Assembly: GCA_022561455.1 (NCBI GenBank) | Contig: JADFRC010000006.1 | Location: 1-35,476, forward strand | DNA from: Chloroflexota bacterium | Lineage (GTDB): Bacteria > Chloroflexota > Dehalococcoidia > Lucifugimonadales > Australimonadaceae | DNA: 35,476 nt | Direction of reading: 5' to 3' | In this document: one piece after another, positions 1 through 10,105 of the stretch | How the letters are laid out: every line of letters begins with the position of its first letter | How positions within the stretch are numbered: position 1 is the stretch's first letter | Made by a program: the position numbers and the translations under genes | The notes under the pieces: model-generated | Seen by the model: the letters and a program-made list of their open reading frames with translations, nothing else | What the model was told of the DNA's origin: nothing | The model's database searches: none

Positions 1-1141
<1,141 letters not shown>

Positions 1142-1171
1142 ATCAGGGCCTCGCTGTTCGTGTCCTTGCTG

Positions 1172-2986
1172 CTATGGCTTCACGGTCTCGCCGGTGAAGA
1201 GGTCCTTCAACCGTTCGTTGGTCTCGAGCGCCTGGCGGCTCACCGCCTCGCGGTAGTCGGCGTCGCCGGAGGTGTCTTCGGTGAGCGCGACGCTCTCCTG
1301 CTCTTTGAGCTCACGGAGGTAGCGTTCTTCGAGCCTGCGGAGGCACTCGGTCCATTCCGCCGCGCGCTGCTTCGGATCGGCCGGGGGCAGGACTCTCTTT
1401 GAGAGCTGGCCGAGATGCTCGGCCATCGGGCCGTCAAGCTGCGCGGAGGCTCCTTCTATTGTACCAGCCTCCTGGAGCGCACTCAATATCGCGCGGTTCT
1501 CCGGCCGTACGAAACGGTCGGCGGCGGCTTCGCCCGCGCGCTCCAGTATGTCGGGGAAGTGGAGCAGCAGCGCGAGCGCATGCTCCTCCACCGGCTCGCG
1601 GCCGACGGCGCGCAGCACCGACTCGACCGCACCCTGCGGCGCCTCGCGTCCGCGGACGAACCGCCGTTCGGGCTGCGCGCGCGACGCCATGCGGCCCATC
1701 GCCGCCTCGAGCGTCGGGCGCCCCACGCCGAGGCGGTCCGCCAGCCGCTCCACGAGCCTGTCCTGGGCCGCCCAGTCCCACAGGCCGGCGATCAGCCGCC
1801 AGAAGCGCTGCACGGTCGCGGCGTTGCTCTCGTCGGCCGTCAGCCCGCCGCGCGCGGCCTCCGCATCCAGCAGGAAGTCCGGGAACGGCACCGCCTCAGC
1901 CACCAGGCTCCGCCACCGGCCGGGGTCCGCGCGGATGATCTCGTCCGGGTCCTTCCCGTCACGCAGCGTGACGACTCCCCACCGCGAGAGGTCCCGGGAC
2001 CGCTCGCGGGCCCAATCGGTCCCGCCGCCGACGCTCTCGGCGACCGCCCAAAGGCTGCGGAGCATCGCAGCCTGGCCGGCCGCATCCGCATCGAGCGTCA
2101 GCACGATCTGCTGCGCGTGCGCCCCCAGCAGCGCGATCTGCTCGCCGGTGAGCGCGGTGCCCATCGACGCGACGACGTTCTCGTAGCCGTGCTCGTGCGC
2201 GGCGATGACGTCCGTGTACCCCTCGACGACCACCGCGACGCCGTCGCGCGCGATCGCGCTCTTCGCGCGGTCGAAGCCATACAGCATCCGGCCCTTGTCG
2301 AAGACGGCCGTCTGAGGCGTGTTGATGTACTTCGGGTCGCTCCCATCGAGCGAGCGCCCCGCGAAGCCCACCACGTCGCCGTCGGCGTTCCGCAGCGTGA
2401 AGACGAGCCGCCCGCGGAGCATGTCGCGCACGTCCCCGCTCTGGACGCGGGTCACGACGCCGGCGGCCAGCAGCAGCTCCTCAGCGAAACCGAGCGCGCC
2501 GAGACTCTTGAGCAGCTCGTCGCCCCCGCTCGGCGCATAGCCGATGCCGAATGACACGATGGCCTGCTCGCCGAGCTGGCGGCGCTCGGCGTAGCTGCGG
2601 GCCATCGCGCCGCGGTCGGCCAAGAGCGCGTCGCGGAAGAAGCGCAGGGCGGCCTCGTTCACGTCGTAGATGGGGTTGCGCGGGGCGTCCGGGCGGCGGC
2701 GCTCCGGGACGGTGACGCCCGCGCGCTCCGCGAGCGACCGCATCGCCTGGGGGAAGGGGACGTTGTCAGCCTTCATGACGAAGGAGAAGACGTCGCCGCC
2801 GACCGCGCACGCGCCGAAGCACCGCCAGCTCTGCCGCTCGGGGAAGACGACGAACGACGGCGTGCGCTCCTGGTGGAAGGGACAGCGCGCGGTGAAGTTG
2901 CGCCCCGACTTCTTGAGCTCGGGCACGTACTGCGAGACCACGTCGACGATGTCGACGCGCGCCTTGATGTCGTCGGTCACGGCCAC
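1172..2986 (-). CDS. dnaG: DNA primase DnaG (GTG start; the ORF extends upstream to 3076)
   Basis: VTDDIKARVDIVDVVSQYV, zinc finger CPFHQERTPSFVV...CFGACAVGGDVFSFVM, TOPRIM VVVVEGYTDVIAAHEHGYENVVASMGTALT; directly upstream of rpoD. Confidence 0.96.
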   Translation of the reverse strand: MAVTDDIKARVDIVDVVSQYVPELKKSGRNFTARCPFHQERTPSFVVFPERQSWRCFGACAVGGDVFSFVMKADNVPFPQAMRSLAERAGVTVPERRRPDAPRNPIYDVNEAALRFFRDALLADRGAMARSYAERRQLGEQAIVSFGIGYAPSGGDELLKSLGALGFAEELLLAAGVVTRVQSGDVRDMLRGRLVFTLRNADGDVVGFAGRSLDGSDPKYINTPQTAVFDKGRMLYGFDRAKSAIARDGVAVVVEGYTDVIAAHEHGYENVVASMGTALTGEQIALLGAHAQQIVLTLDADAAGQAAMLRSLWAVAESVGGGTDWARERSRDLSRWGVVTLRDGKDPDEIIRADPGRWRSLVAEAVPFPDFLLDAEAARGGLTADESNAATVQRFWRLIAGLWDWAAQDRLVERLADRLGVGRPTLEAAMGRMASRAQPERRFVRGREAPQGAVESVLRAVGREPVEEHALALLLHFPDILERAGEAAADRFVRPENRAILSALQEAGTIEGASAQLDGPMAEHLGQLSKRVLPPADPKQRAAEWTECLRRLEERYLRELKEQESVALTEDTSGDADYREAVSRQALETNERLKDLFTGETVKP

Positions 2987-3141
2987 GGTCCTGGGCCCTC
3001 CCTCCCAAGCTCGGGTGCGCGGCGGACGGACGCCCCCGCCCCGATGCATCCATTCTAGGCAAGTGTGGGGAGCCACCCACGAGTGGCGCCAGGCGGGAAT
3101 GGCACAGGTTGCGAGCGATCAGGTGCGCGCGGGCCGGGGGA

Positions 3142-3561
3142 TCAGCGGGCGGCGGCACGCTCCGCGCCCAGCAGCTTGCGCAGGGCGGCCCAGTCGCGGA
3201 AGTTCTCGACGACGGGCAGGAAGTGGAAGACGTTCTCGCGCGGACCGACCAGGATGATGCGTTTCTCGTCCGCGACCGCCAGTCCGAACTCGACGTGCCG
3301 GCCGCCGCGCGTATTGGTCTCCCGCGGCTGCTCGGAGAAGCAGATGATGCAGTCGGCGTCCGCCACGTCCTTGAGGTCCTCGACGGAGACGCGCTCCTCG
3401 TACGCCAGCGAGTGGCCGCTGACCTGGTCCGGGTGGTGGCTCGACTGCGGTGGGCCGGTGACCCAGCGCGCGGTCACGCCATGGCCGAGCGCGATCAGCT
3501 CGTCCGCGTAGGCCTGCATCTCCTTACGCCGGGAGAACCGAGCGGCCAGATACACCTTCAC
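3142..3561 (-). CDS. Nucleoside 2-deoxyribosyltransferase-superfamily-like protein
   Basis: VKVYLAARFSRRKEMQAYADELIALGHGVTARWV...DLKDVADADCIICFSEQP...GGRHVEFGLAVADEKRIILVG. The GTG start overlaps the preceding stop by 1 nt (TAGTG). Confidence 0.6.
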   Translation of the reverse strand: MKVYLAARFSRRKEMQAYADELIALGHGVTARWVTGPPQSSHHPDQVSGHSLAYEERVSVEDLKDVADADCIICFSEQPRETNTRGGRHVEFGLAVADEKRIILVGPRENVFHFLPVVENFRDWAALRKLLGAERAAAR

Positions 3562-4553
3562 TAGGGCTGGTCGCAGTAGGCGAACGCGTTGCCGACGGGC
3601 GAGGCGTAGACGTCGATGTAGTCGACGATCGTCGTGGCGCGCCCCTCCGTGACCGCGGCGGCGGCGATCCACGCGCAGGTCTCGCGCGTGCCCAGCGCCG
3701 GGCCTCCGAGCGAGGGCATGCCGGTGACGTTGCGGGCCTTGCGCCTCGTGTCCTGGCTGGTGTCGTCGTCGGGGATGACGTAGGAGTCGAAGTGCTCCGC
3801 CATCCCGCGGGCGTCGCCCGCCTCCAGGCATTCGAGCGTGCGGTGGTCGAACTCCTCGTTCAGCCAGGCGCCCGGCATGCCTGGTGTGTGCCACAGGCCA
3901 CCGGACGCGGCGACGCCGACGCGCAGGCCGCCTGGCATCTCGTCGATGGCCTCACGGACAGCCTTGCCGAACTGGTAGGAACGGATGCCCGTCACCTGGG
4001 GTGCGAAGTACAGGTTCATCATCACCGGCACGATGGGCATGCTGTAGTCGGTGAGCTCCTCGGCGGAGCGGATGACGCCGCTCGCGAGTCCGCGGTCCGG
4101 CTTCGGCATGTCCATGCAGAAGGCGGGGTCGAAGCCGCGCTTCATCACCCCCGTGAGCAGGGCCGTCGCGAGCTCCGGGTGGCCGTTGAAGGTGAACCCC
4201 GGCTCGACGTGCCGCCCGATCTGGCGAGCCCCGGGGCCACCACGCTGGCGCGGCGATTTGTTGAAATGCTCCCCCACGAAGATCGCGAAGCCGGGGAAGT
4301 TGTTGAAGTCGAAGCACTCGCCCTGGTCGTCGCTGAAGACGACCAAGACGTCGGTCTCGAGCTCGGCCACCTTCTCGCGCAGCACGCGGAACCCCTCGTG
4401 CGTGCGCTCCGCCTTCTTGGCGTTGGCCTCGTCGTCGTCGATGGGGACGTCTGTGCGGATGGGGCGGGCCAGCCGCCGCTCACGCCAGAGGTCCGGCGGC
4501 ATGGAGGTCGTGCCGCCGTGGGAGTGGAAAAAGGTGCCGACGAGTGTGGCCAT
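3561..4553 (-). CDS. LigB-like class III extradiol ring-cleavage dioxygenase family protein
   Basis: VGTFFHSHGGTTSM, DVLVVFSDDQGECFDFNNFPGFAIFVGE, GFTFNGHPELATALL, RVGVAASGGLWHTPG, NEEFDHRTLECLEAGD: LigB superfamily motifs. Confidence 0.85.
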   Translation of the reverse strand: MATLVGTFFHSHGGTTSMPPDLWRERRLARPIRTDVPIDDDEANAKKAERTHEGFRVLREKVAELETDVLVVFSDDQGECFDFNNFPGFAIFVGEHFNKSPRQRGGPGARQIGRHVEPGFTFNGHPELATALLTGVMKRGFDPAFCMDMPKPDRGLASGVIRSAEELTDYSMPIVPVMMNLYFAPQVTGIRSYQFGKAVREAIDEMPGGLRVGVAASGGLWHTPGMPGAWLNEEFDHRTLECLEAGDARGMAEHFDSYVIPDDDTSQDTRRKARNVTGMPSLGGPALGTRETCAWIAAAAVTEGRATTIVDYIDVYASPVGNAFAYCDQP

Positions 4554-4593
4554 GCCGGTGCAGTTATAGCACGGGTATCGGACGGCGTCCCGG

Positions 4594-5514
4594 CTAGGCG
4601 CGGATCTCCTCGCGCATGAACTTCGTGTAGGAGATACCGGCGAGCGCGCCGGCCATCGCGACCAGCACGACGATGTGCGGCCAGACGAGCTGCAGGCTCT
4701 GGCCGGCCGAGACCGGCGTGGCCAGCAAGCCCTCCAGCCGCTCGGGAGCGACCGCCAGGAGGGTGAGCACGCGCCCGCCGATCGGGTCCAGCAGGATGCT
4801 CACGGCCTCGGTGTAGAGCGCACCGGGGGAGAGCCGCGAGGCCCAGGTGACGATGTTGAAGTGACGGAGCGCCTCCTCGGTATTCGAGACGACGGGCACG
4901 AGCTGGTCCGCCAGCACCGCGGCTCCCAGCGTCACGAAGAAGCTCAGCCCGATCCACAGCCCCATCGAGATCAGCGCCGACGTCACGGCGTTGCGCAGCA
5001 GCACGGATGCCGTCATGGCGAGGGCAAGCCAGAAAGCCAGATAGGCGATGGTCACGAGGCCGAACCCGATCAGCCGCACCACCTCCTCGCCGCTCGGGGC
5101 GATGCCGACCCGGAACATGCCAAGGCCGACCACGGAGATGCCCATGCTGAGCACGACGATGGTCAGCGTCAGCAGCCCGGCGAGGAACTTGCCGTTGAAC
5201 ACCGCGTCCCGGTACACGGGCTGCGCGAGGACGCGCGCGAGCGTCCCCTGGATACGCTCGCTGTTGATCGAATCGAACCCCAAAGCGATGCCGATCACCG
5301 GACCGAAGAGGCTGATGAACGTCAGGAGGGAGATGGGGATGCCGATGTTGGTGGTGAAGAGGTCCAGGAAGAAGAACCCGTCACCCCCCCGCACGAGCTG
5401 CCCGGCGTCCACGAGCACACCCCACAGCGTGCCCATGACCACGAGCCCGAAGAGCAGCACGAACCGCCTGCGCCCGAAGTGGTCAGCCATCTCTTTCCAG
5501 AAGATCGCACGCAT
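4594..5514 (-). CDS. ABC-2 type transporter permease
   Basis: MRAIFWKEMADHFGRRRFVLLFGLVVMGTL..., several hydrophobic segments, FDSINSERIQGTLARVLAQPVYRDAVFNGKFLAG typical of ABC-2 permeases; follows the ATPase gene. Confidence 0.88.
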   Translation of the reverse strand: MRAIFWKEMADHFGRRRFVLLFGLVVMGTLWGVLVDAGQLVRGGDGFFFLDLFTTNIGIPISLLTFISLFGPVIGIALGFDSINSERIQGTLARVLAQPVYRDAVFNGKFLAGLLTLTIVVLSMGISVVGLGMFRVGIAPSGEEVVRLIGFGLVTIAYLAFWLALAMTASVLLRNAVTSALISMGLWIGLSFFVTLGAAVLADQLVPVVSNTEEALRHFNIVTWASRLSPGALYTEAVSILLDPIGGRVLTLLAVAPERLEGLLATPVSAGQSLQLVWPHIVVLVAMAGALAGISYTKFMREEIRA

Positions 5515-5537
5515 CGCTAGGCCTGCCCTAAGCTGCC

Positions 5538-6470
5538 CTAAGCCTGCTGGAAGTAGCGCAGGTAGATGTCCTCGAGCGTCCGGTTCTCGGAGCGTAGCTC
5601 CACCAGCTCGCCGCCGTGCGCGATCACCGCGGCGGCCGCGGCGGCCCGCACGTCGCGGTCGCTCTCGACGCTGATCCGCGTGCCCGTCTGCTCGCAGCTG
5701 CTCACTCCCTCGATCGCCGCCAGGGCGTCGCGCAGCCCGCTTCCGCCGCGCACCTCGAGCGCCGTCGAGAAGCCGGCGCCCCGGCTCTGCGCGGTCAGCT
5801 CGCTCACGGTGCCTTCGAGCACGATCCGGCCGTGCGACATGATGCCGACGCGGTGGCACACGCGCTGCACCTCGTGGAGCTGGTGCGACGAGAGGAAGAC
5901 AGCGATGTTCCGCTGGGAGCTCAGCTCCTCGATCATGCTCAGCAGCCACTCGATCCCGGTCGGGTCGAGCCCGAGGGTCGGGTCGTCGAGGATGACGAGG
6001 CGCGGCTGCTTGAGGAGGACGTCGGCCAGCCCGAGCCGCTGGCGCATGCCGCGGGAGTACTGCGCGACCGGCTGGTCGGCGGCACCGCCGAGCTCCACGG
6101 TATCCAGCAGCTCGGTGATGCGTGCGCGGGCCTCGGTGCGGTCGAGGTTGTTGAGCTCCGCGGTGAATTGCAGGTTCTGGCGGCCGGTGAGGTCGCCGTA
6201 GAAGCCCAGGTTCTCCGGCAGGTAGCCCACCTGACGCTTGACGGCGATGGGGTCGCGCGTCGGGTCGTGGCCGCAGACCCGCACCATGCCCTCGGTCGGC
6301 TCGGTCAGGCCCAGCATCATGAGTATGGTCGTGCTCTTCCCCGAGCCGTTCGGGCCCAGGAAGCCGTAGACCTCGCCTTCGCTCAGGCGCAGGTCGACGC
6401 CGTCGACGGCGACGAAGTCACCGTACTCCTTCACCAGCCCTTGGGTCTCGACGAGCAGCTCGTTGCTCAT
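5538..6470 (-). CDS. ABC transporter ATP-binding protein
   Basis: Walker A GPNGSGKST, signature YSRGMRQRL, Walker B LVILDDPTLGLDP, H-loop LSSHQL. ATG start overlaps the upstream gene stop by 4 nt. Confidence 0.95.
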   Translation of the reverse strand: MSNELLVETQGLVKEYGDFVAVDGVDLRLSEGEVYGFLGPNGSGKSTTILMMLGLTEPTEGMVRVCGHDPTRDPIAVKRQVGYLPENLGFYGDLTGRQNLQFTAELNNLDRTEARARITELLDTVELGGAADQPVAQYSRGMRQRLGLADVLLKQPRLVILDDPTLGLDPTGIEWLLSMIEELSSQRNIAVFLSSHQLHEVQRVCHRVGIMSHGRIVLEGTVSELTAQSRGAGFSTALEVRGGSGLRDALAAIEGVSSCEQTGTRISVESDRDVRAAAAAAVIAHGGELVELRSENRTLEDIYLRYFQQA

Positions 6471-7729
6471 CGCCGTCCGAGCCTCACGAAGAGACCGACG
6501 AGCCCGCCGAAGACGCCCAGGACGAGCACGATGCCCAGCCAGCCCCAGATCGTCGACTGCGTGACGGTCACGCGCATCTGGATGGTGTCCGTCGACTCGA
6601 CGTTGCTCGCGCGCAGCGTCAAGAGGTAGTCGCCGGGCACCGCGTCTCCCGGAGGCTCGATCGTCACCGGGATGTCGGCGAAGTTCTCGCCGGTCAGGTC
6701 GGACAGCACGTCGATGGACTCCCGGTCGTAGGTGATCTTCCAGTCGGTCGGCCGGTCGGCTGACAGGTTGATGTCGGTCAGCGGCGCCGTGCCGATGTTG
6801 AACAGCCGGAAGACGACCCTCGACGCGCCTCCTGCGGTGGCGTCCACGCTGAGCAGCCCCGTGTCCGTCGTCACGGAGAGCAACCCCTGTCCGCGGATCC
6901 TGAGCACGAGGCCCACGACCTCCTCGTACACCTCGTCCTCGCTGGTGACCGTCACCGGGATCAGATAGTCGCCCGGCGGGGTGTTGCGCGGCAGCGTCAC
7001 GAGTACGTCGAGGTTCTCGGTCAGGTTGTTGGGGACCGAGATGGTGGAGATGATCCGCTCCTGGCCGAAGGAGGGCTTGAAGCTGAGCTGCCAGTTCTGC
7101 TGGGGCACCCCGTCCTCGTTCAGCACGTCCGCCTTCAGGCCGAAGGCCCGCTCCTCCCCCGTCTCGTTCCGGATCACGACCTCGAACTCGTAGCTGGATG
7201 TCGCCGGCCCGCTCAGCACCGGGAAGCTCGAGCGCAGGGTCAGCGCTCCTCCCTCCTCCTCCGCCGTCGGTTCCTTGGGCACGCCGACGGTGAACGTTGC
7301 CCGGTCGTACTCCACCTGGCCGTCGGGCGAGGTCACCGTCAGCACGAAGGAGTAGTCTGCCGCGTCCGGCCGGTCGTCGCCGAGGGGGAGGACGATCCGT
7401 AGCCGCAGGCTCGTGGGGGGCGTCTCCTCGGTCGTCGGGTCCACCAAGATCTCGCTGACCTTGTAGTCGAAGAACCGGTTCCACACGCCGATGTCCCACC
7501 CCTCGGGCAGCCCCACGAGCGTGAGCTTCACGAGCCGGCGGCTGTCGGCCGAGTTCCGTAGCTTCACGTCCAGGTCGACGCGGGCCTCGGTCGGGCCCAG
7601 CTCGAACGAGCGGACCGGCGAGTCGAGGGTGATGTCCGCGGCCTCCTGGGCAGAGGCGACCGCGGCCACGCTCATCAACAGCAGGACGACGGCGGCCAAG
7701 GAACCGGTAGCTCGAAGCAGTGCTCTCAT
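6467..7729 (-). CDS. Secreted/membrane-anchored protein with NEW3-like domains, ABC operon partner
   Basis: N-terminal signal peptide (LLRATGSLAAVVLLLMSVAAVASAQ), repeated beta-rich segments (PPGDYLIPVTVTSEDEVYEEVVGLVLRI; PGDAVPGDYLLTLRASN), C-terminal TM helix. Confidence 0.8.
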   Translation of the reverse strand: MRALLRATGSLAAVVLLLMSVAAVASAQEAADITLDSPVRSFELGPTEARVDLDVKLRNSADSRRLVKLTLVGLPEGWDIGVWNRFFDYKVSEILVDPTTEETPPTSLRLRIVLPLGDDRPDAADYSFVLTVTSPDGQVEYDRATFTVGVPKEPTAEEEGGALTLRSSFPVLSGPATSSYEFEVVIRNETGEERAFGLKADVLNEDGVPQQNWQLSFKPSFGQERIISTISVPNNLTENLDVLVTLPRNTPPGDYLIPVTVTSEDEVYEEVVGLVLRIRGQGLLSVTTDTGLLSVDATAGGASRVVFRLFNIGTAPLTDINLSADRPTDWKITYDRESIDVLSDLTGENFADIPVTIEPPGDAVPGDYLLTLRASNVESTDTIQMRVTVTQSTIWGWLGIVLVLGVFGGLVGLFVRLGRR

Positions 7730-7813
7730 CTCGCGTACGACCTCACACTGGGATCTTGGGTGCGATGCTCACGTTCAATCAGGGGCTAGCACTCGCGTGC
7801 CGGGGCTGCTAGG

Positions 7814-7842
7814 TCAATAGCATCGCCGCAGGCCACTGTCAA
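7814..7842 (-). promoter_or_regulatory. Sigma-70-like promoter for the NEW3/ABC operon
   Basis: Minus strand TTGACA - 17 nt - TATTGA, about 85 nt upstream of ATG at 7729. Confidence 0.6.
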
Positions 7843-7913
7843 GGCGGTGGCCTGCCGCCCACCCTTCATTTCTCTAACGTGTGGGGCCGGGACTCGGTTT
7901 TCGGCGGCCCGGT

Positions 7914-8723
7914 TTACGTCGCTGCCTTGGCGCGCTCCCACGCCGCAAGCTTCTCGGGCGTGCTCGCCTCCGCGAGCGTCGTGCCACTCTCCCGCATCTC
8001 GGCCTCCACGCGAGCGAACCGCGTGGCGAACCGTGCGTTGGCGCCGCGCAGCGCCTGCTCCGCGTCCACGCCGAGGCGCTGCGCGGCGCCCGTCAGCGCC
8101 AGCAGCAGGTCGCCGAGCTCCTCCTCCTGCCGCGTGGCGCTCGGGGCCTCGCGCACCTCGGCGAGCTCCTCCGCGACCTTGTCGAAGACCGTGTCCGGGT
8201 CGTCCCAGTCGAACCCGGCGCGCCGCACGCGGGCCAGGACCGCCTGGGCATACGCCAGGGCGGGCATCGTGGTCGGCACGCCGGCGAGCATCGAGCGCTC
8301 CCCCTCGCCCTTGGAGGAGCGCTCGGCGGCCTTGAGCCGCTCCCAGAGGCCCTTCACCTCCTCGGCGGTGCGGGCCGTCTCCTCGCCGAAGACGTGGGGG
8401 TGGCGCCGCACGAGCTTCGCGTCGAGCTGGCCCACGACGTCGTCGATGGTGAACGTCCCCTCGTCGGCGCCGATCTGCGCGTTGAAGACGACCTGGAGCA
8501 GCACATCCCCGAGCTCCTCGACGAGCGCCGCCGGCTCGCCCGCGCCCAGCGCGTCCAGCGCCTCGTACGTCTCCTGGAGCAGCGGGTCGCGGAGCGAGGC
8601 GTGCGTCTGCTCGAGGTCCCAGGGGCACCCCGTCTGTGGGTCGCGGAGCCGTCGCATCGTCTCCAGCAGGCGGTCGAACGTCGAGGGGCTGCCCGTGGGA
8701 GGGCTGTTGGTCGTGTCGGCCAT
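7914..8723 (-). CDS. mazG: Nucleoside triphosphate pyrophosphohydrolase MazG
   Basis: FDRLLETMRRLRDPQTGCPWDLEQTHASLRDPLLQETYEALDAL...ELGDVLLQVVFNAQI...WDDPDTVFDKVAEELAEV...EELGDLLLAL. Confidence 0.95.
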   Translation of the reverse strand: MADTTNSPPTGSPSTFDRLLETMRRLRDPQTGCPWDLEQTHASLRDPLLQETYEALDALGAGEPAALVEELGDVLLQVVFNAQIGADEGTFTIDDVVGQLDAKLVRRHPHVFGEETARTAEEVKGLWERLKAAERSSKGEGERSMLAGVPTTMPALAYAQAVLARVRRAGFDWDDPDTVFDKVAEELAEVREAPSATRQEEELGDLLLALTGAAQRLGVDAEQALRGANARFATRFARVEAEMRESGTTLAEASTPEKLAAWERAKAAT

Positions 8724-8761
8724 GGGGGCACGCTCCAGGGCGCGGGCGGGGATGCGCGTTC

Positions 8762-8767
8762 ATTATA
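8762..8767 (-). promoter_or_regulatory. Perfect -10 element (TATAAT) upstream of mazG
   Basis: TATAAT on the minus strand, about 40 nt upstream of the mazG ATG; no good -35. Confidence 0.45.
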
Positions 8768-8824
8768 GGCTCGCCGAGCCTCGCCCCCACGTCGGCCGCA
8801 TGGAGCCGGTGCTAGGATGTCGCG

Positions 8825-9517
8825 GTGGCATCCATGCACCGTTCCTGGGCCGTGGTCGGCTGGCTGGCGCCGGTCGCGCTCCTGCTGCTGCTCGTGACGA
8901 GCAACGTGCGGTTCGCCGTCGGCAGCCTCCCGGTCTACGAAGCGCTGTTCGACCGCCACGGCGTCGCGGCGCGCACCGGCATCACGCCCGATGGACTGCG
9001 GGGCGTCGGCCGCCAGATCCAGGAGTACTTCGCGAGCGACGCCGAGCCGCTGCGCGTGCGCGCTGCCGTCGAGGGCGTGGAGCGCGACCTGTTCGGGGCC
9101 GACGAGGTCTCGCACATGGCCGACGTCAAGGCGCTGTTCTTGCTGACCTTCCGCCTGCAGGGCGCCTCCGCCCTGTTCCTCCTGCTCGTGACGGGACTCG
9201 CGGTCTACGCGTTCCGCGGGGCGGTCTGGGCAACGCTCGCAGCGTGGCTCCGGCGCGGGCCGCTGGTCACCGCGGGTATCATGGCCGTGTTCGGGATCGC
9301 CAGCCTCGTGGCGTTCGACCCCCTCTTCACGCTCTTCCACAACATCGCCTTCCCGCAGGGCAACTTCCTTTTCCCCCAGACGGCCGACCTCGTCCGCGTG
9401 TTCCCGTTCGGGTTCTGGCGCGACATGACGCTGCTCATCGGGGCCATGACGATCGTGGAGGCCGCGGCGCTTTATGCGGTGGGCCTCCTGCTGCGCCGGG
9501 TGGCGGCGCGCGCATGA
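8825..9517 (+). CDS. TIGR01906/DUF1461 family integral membrane protein
   Basis: GTG start; TM segments, NVRFAV, FHNIAFPQGNFLFPQTADLVRVFPFGFWRDMTLLIG. Confidence 0.8.
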   Translation: MASMHRSWAVVGWLAPVALLLLLVTSNVRFAVGSLPVYEALFDRHGVAARTGITPDGLRGVGRQIQEYFASDAEPLRVRAAVEGVERDLFGADEVSHMADVKALFLLTFRLQGASALFLLLVTGLAVYAFRGAVWATLAAWLRRGPLVTAGIMAVFGIASLVAFDPLFTLFHNIAFPQGNFLFPQTADLVRVFPFGFWRDMTLLIGAMTIVEAAALYAVGLLLRRVAARA

Positions 9518-9753
9518 GGGAACTCTTGGAAGTCTTCGAGAACGAGATGCTCGCCCGGTTCTGGGCGGGGGTGCTCGAAAGCGAAGGGATCCCGAGCATG
9601 GTGCAGCCGCGGATGGGCGGCTATGGCGTGTGGGGCCACGACTCGTTCATCCCCCACGGCCTGTACGTCAACGGCGAGCAGGCCGGGGAGGCCAGAGCCA
9701 TCGTCGCTTCTCAGCGCGAAGCCGGCGCACTTCATGAAGACGAGGGCACATGA
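9514..9753 (+). CDS. DUF2007-like small protein
   Basis: ATGA overlap with upstream gene; MRELLEVFENEMLARFWAGVLESEGIPSMVQ...GLYVNGEQAGEARAIV. Confidence 0.6.
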   Translation: MRELLEVFENEMLARFWAGVLESEGIPSMVQPRMGGYGVWGHDSFIPHGLYVNGEQAGEARAIVASQREAGALHEDEGT

Positions 9754-9755
9754 AG

Positions 9756-9783
9756 AAGAACCCCGCCAGCAGGCGGGGTTCTT
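9756..9783. terminator. Bidirectional intrinsic terminator between convergent genes
   Basis: AAGAACCCCGCC-AGCA-GGCGGGGTTCTT, perfect 12-bp stem, 4-nt loop, T-rich right flank, A-rich left flank. Confidence 0.9.
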
Positions 9784-9810
9784 TCTCGGTCGATCGGGGA
9801 CGGTCGGGGC

Positions 9811-10035
9811 CTAGCCGCAGCCGCACGCTCCGCCGCAGCACGCTCCGGCGCTCGGTGCGCTCGAGGCCGACGGCTCTTCGCCGCCGCCGACGCGCACGGG
9901 CGCGGCGATCATCGAGAGCACGCGTCCCGCGGGCTGCCCGCAGGCCGGGCACTCCGCCGTCTTGGCGGCGCTCATCGGCTGGAGCTTCTCGAAACCCTCG
10001 TCGCAGAGGCGGCAGCTGTATTCATAGAGTGGCAT
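9811..10035 (-). CDS. FmdB family zinc-ribbon protein
   Basis: MPLYEYSCRLCDEGFEKLQPMSAAKTAECPACGQPAGRVLS, with a Cys/Gly-rich tail. Confidence 0.88.
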   Translation of the reverse strand: MPLYEYSCRLCDEGFEKLQPMSAAKTAECPACGQPAGRVLSMIAAPVRVGGGEEPSASSAPSAGACCGGACGCG

Positions 10036-10105
10036 GACGTTCCTCCGTTGCGGGCATTCTACCACCGTCCGTCCTGGGATGGGGGACTCACGCCCCTGAC
10101 ACAGG

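Noticed and set aside
3142-3894. 250-aa ORF version of the deoxyribosyltransferase-like gene
   Set aside because: The N-terminal 111 codons are Arg/His-rich shadow of the dioxygenase gene; the GTG at 3561 is a better start.
7829-7854. Inverted repeat CAGGCCAC...GTGGCCTG downstream of mazG
   Set aside because: Possible mazG terminator, but no U-tract and it overlaps the TTGACA promoter of the next operon; too weak to call.
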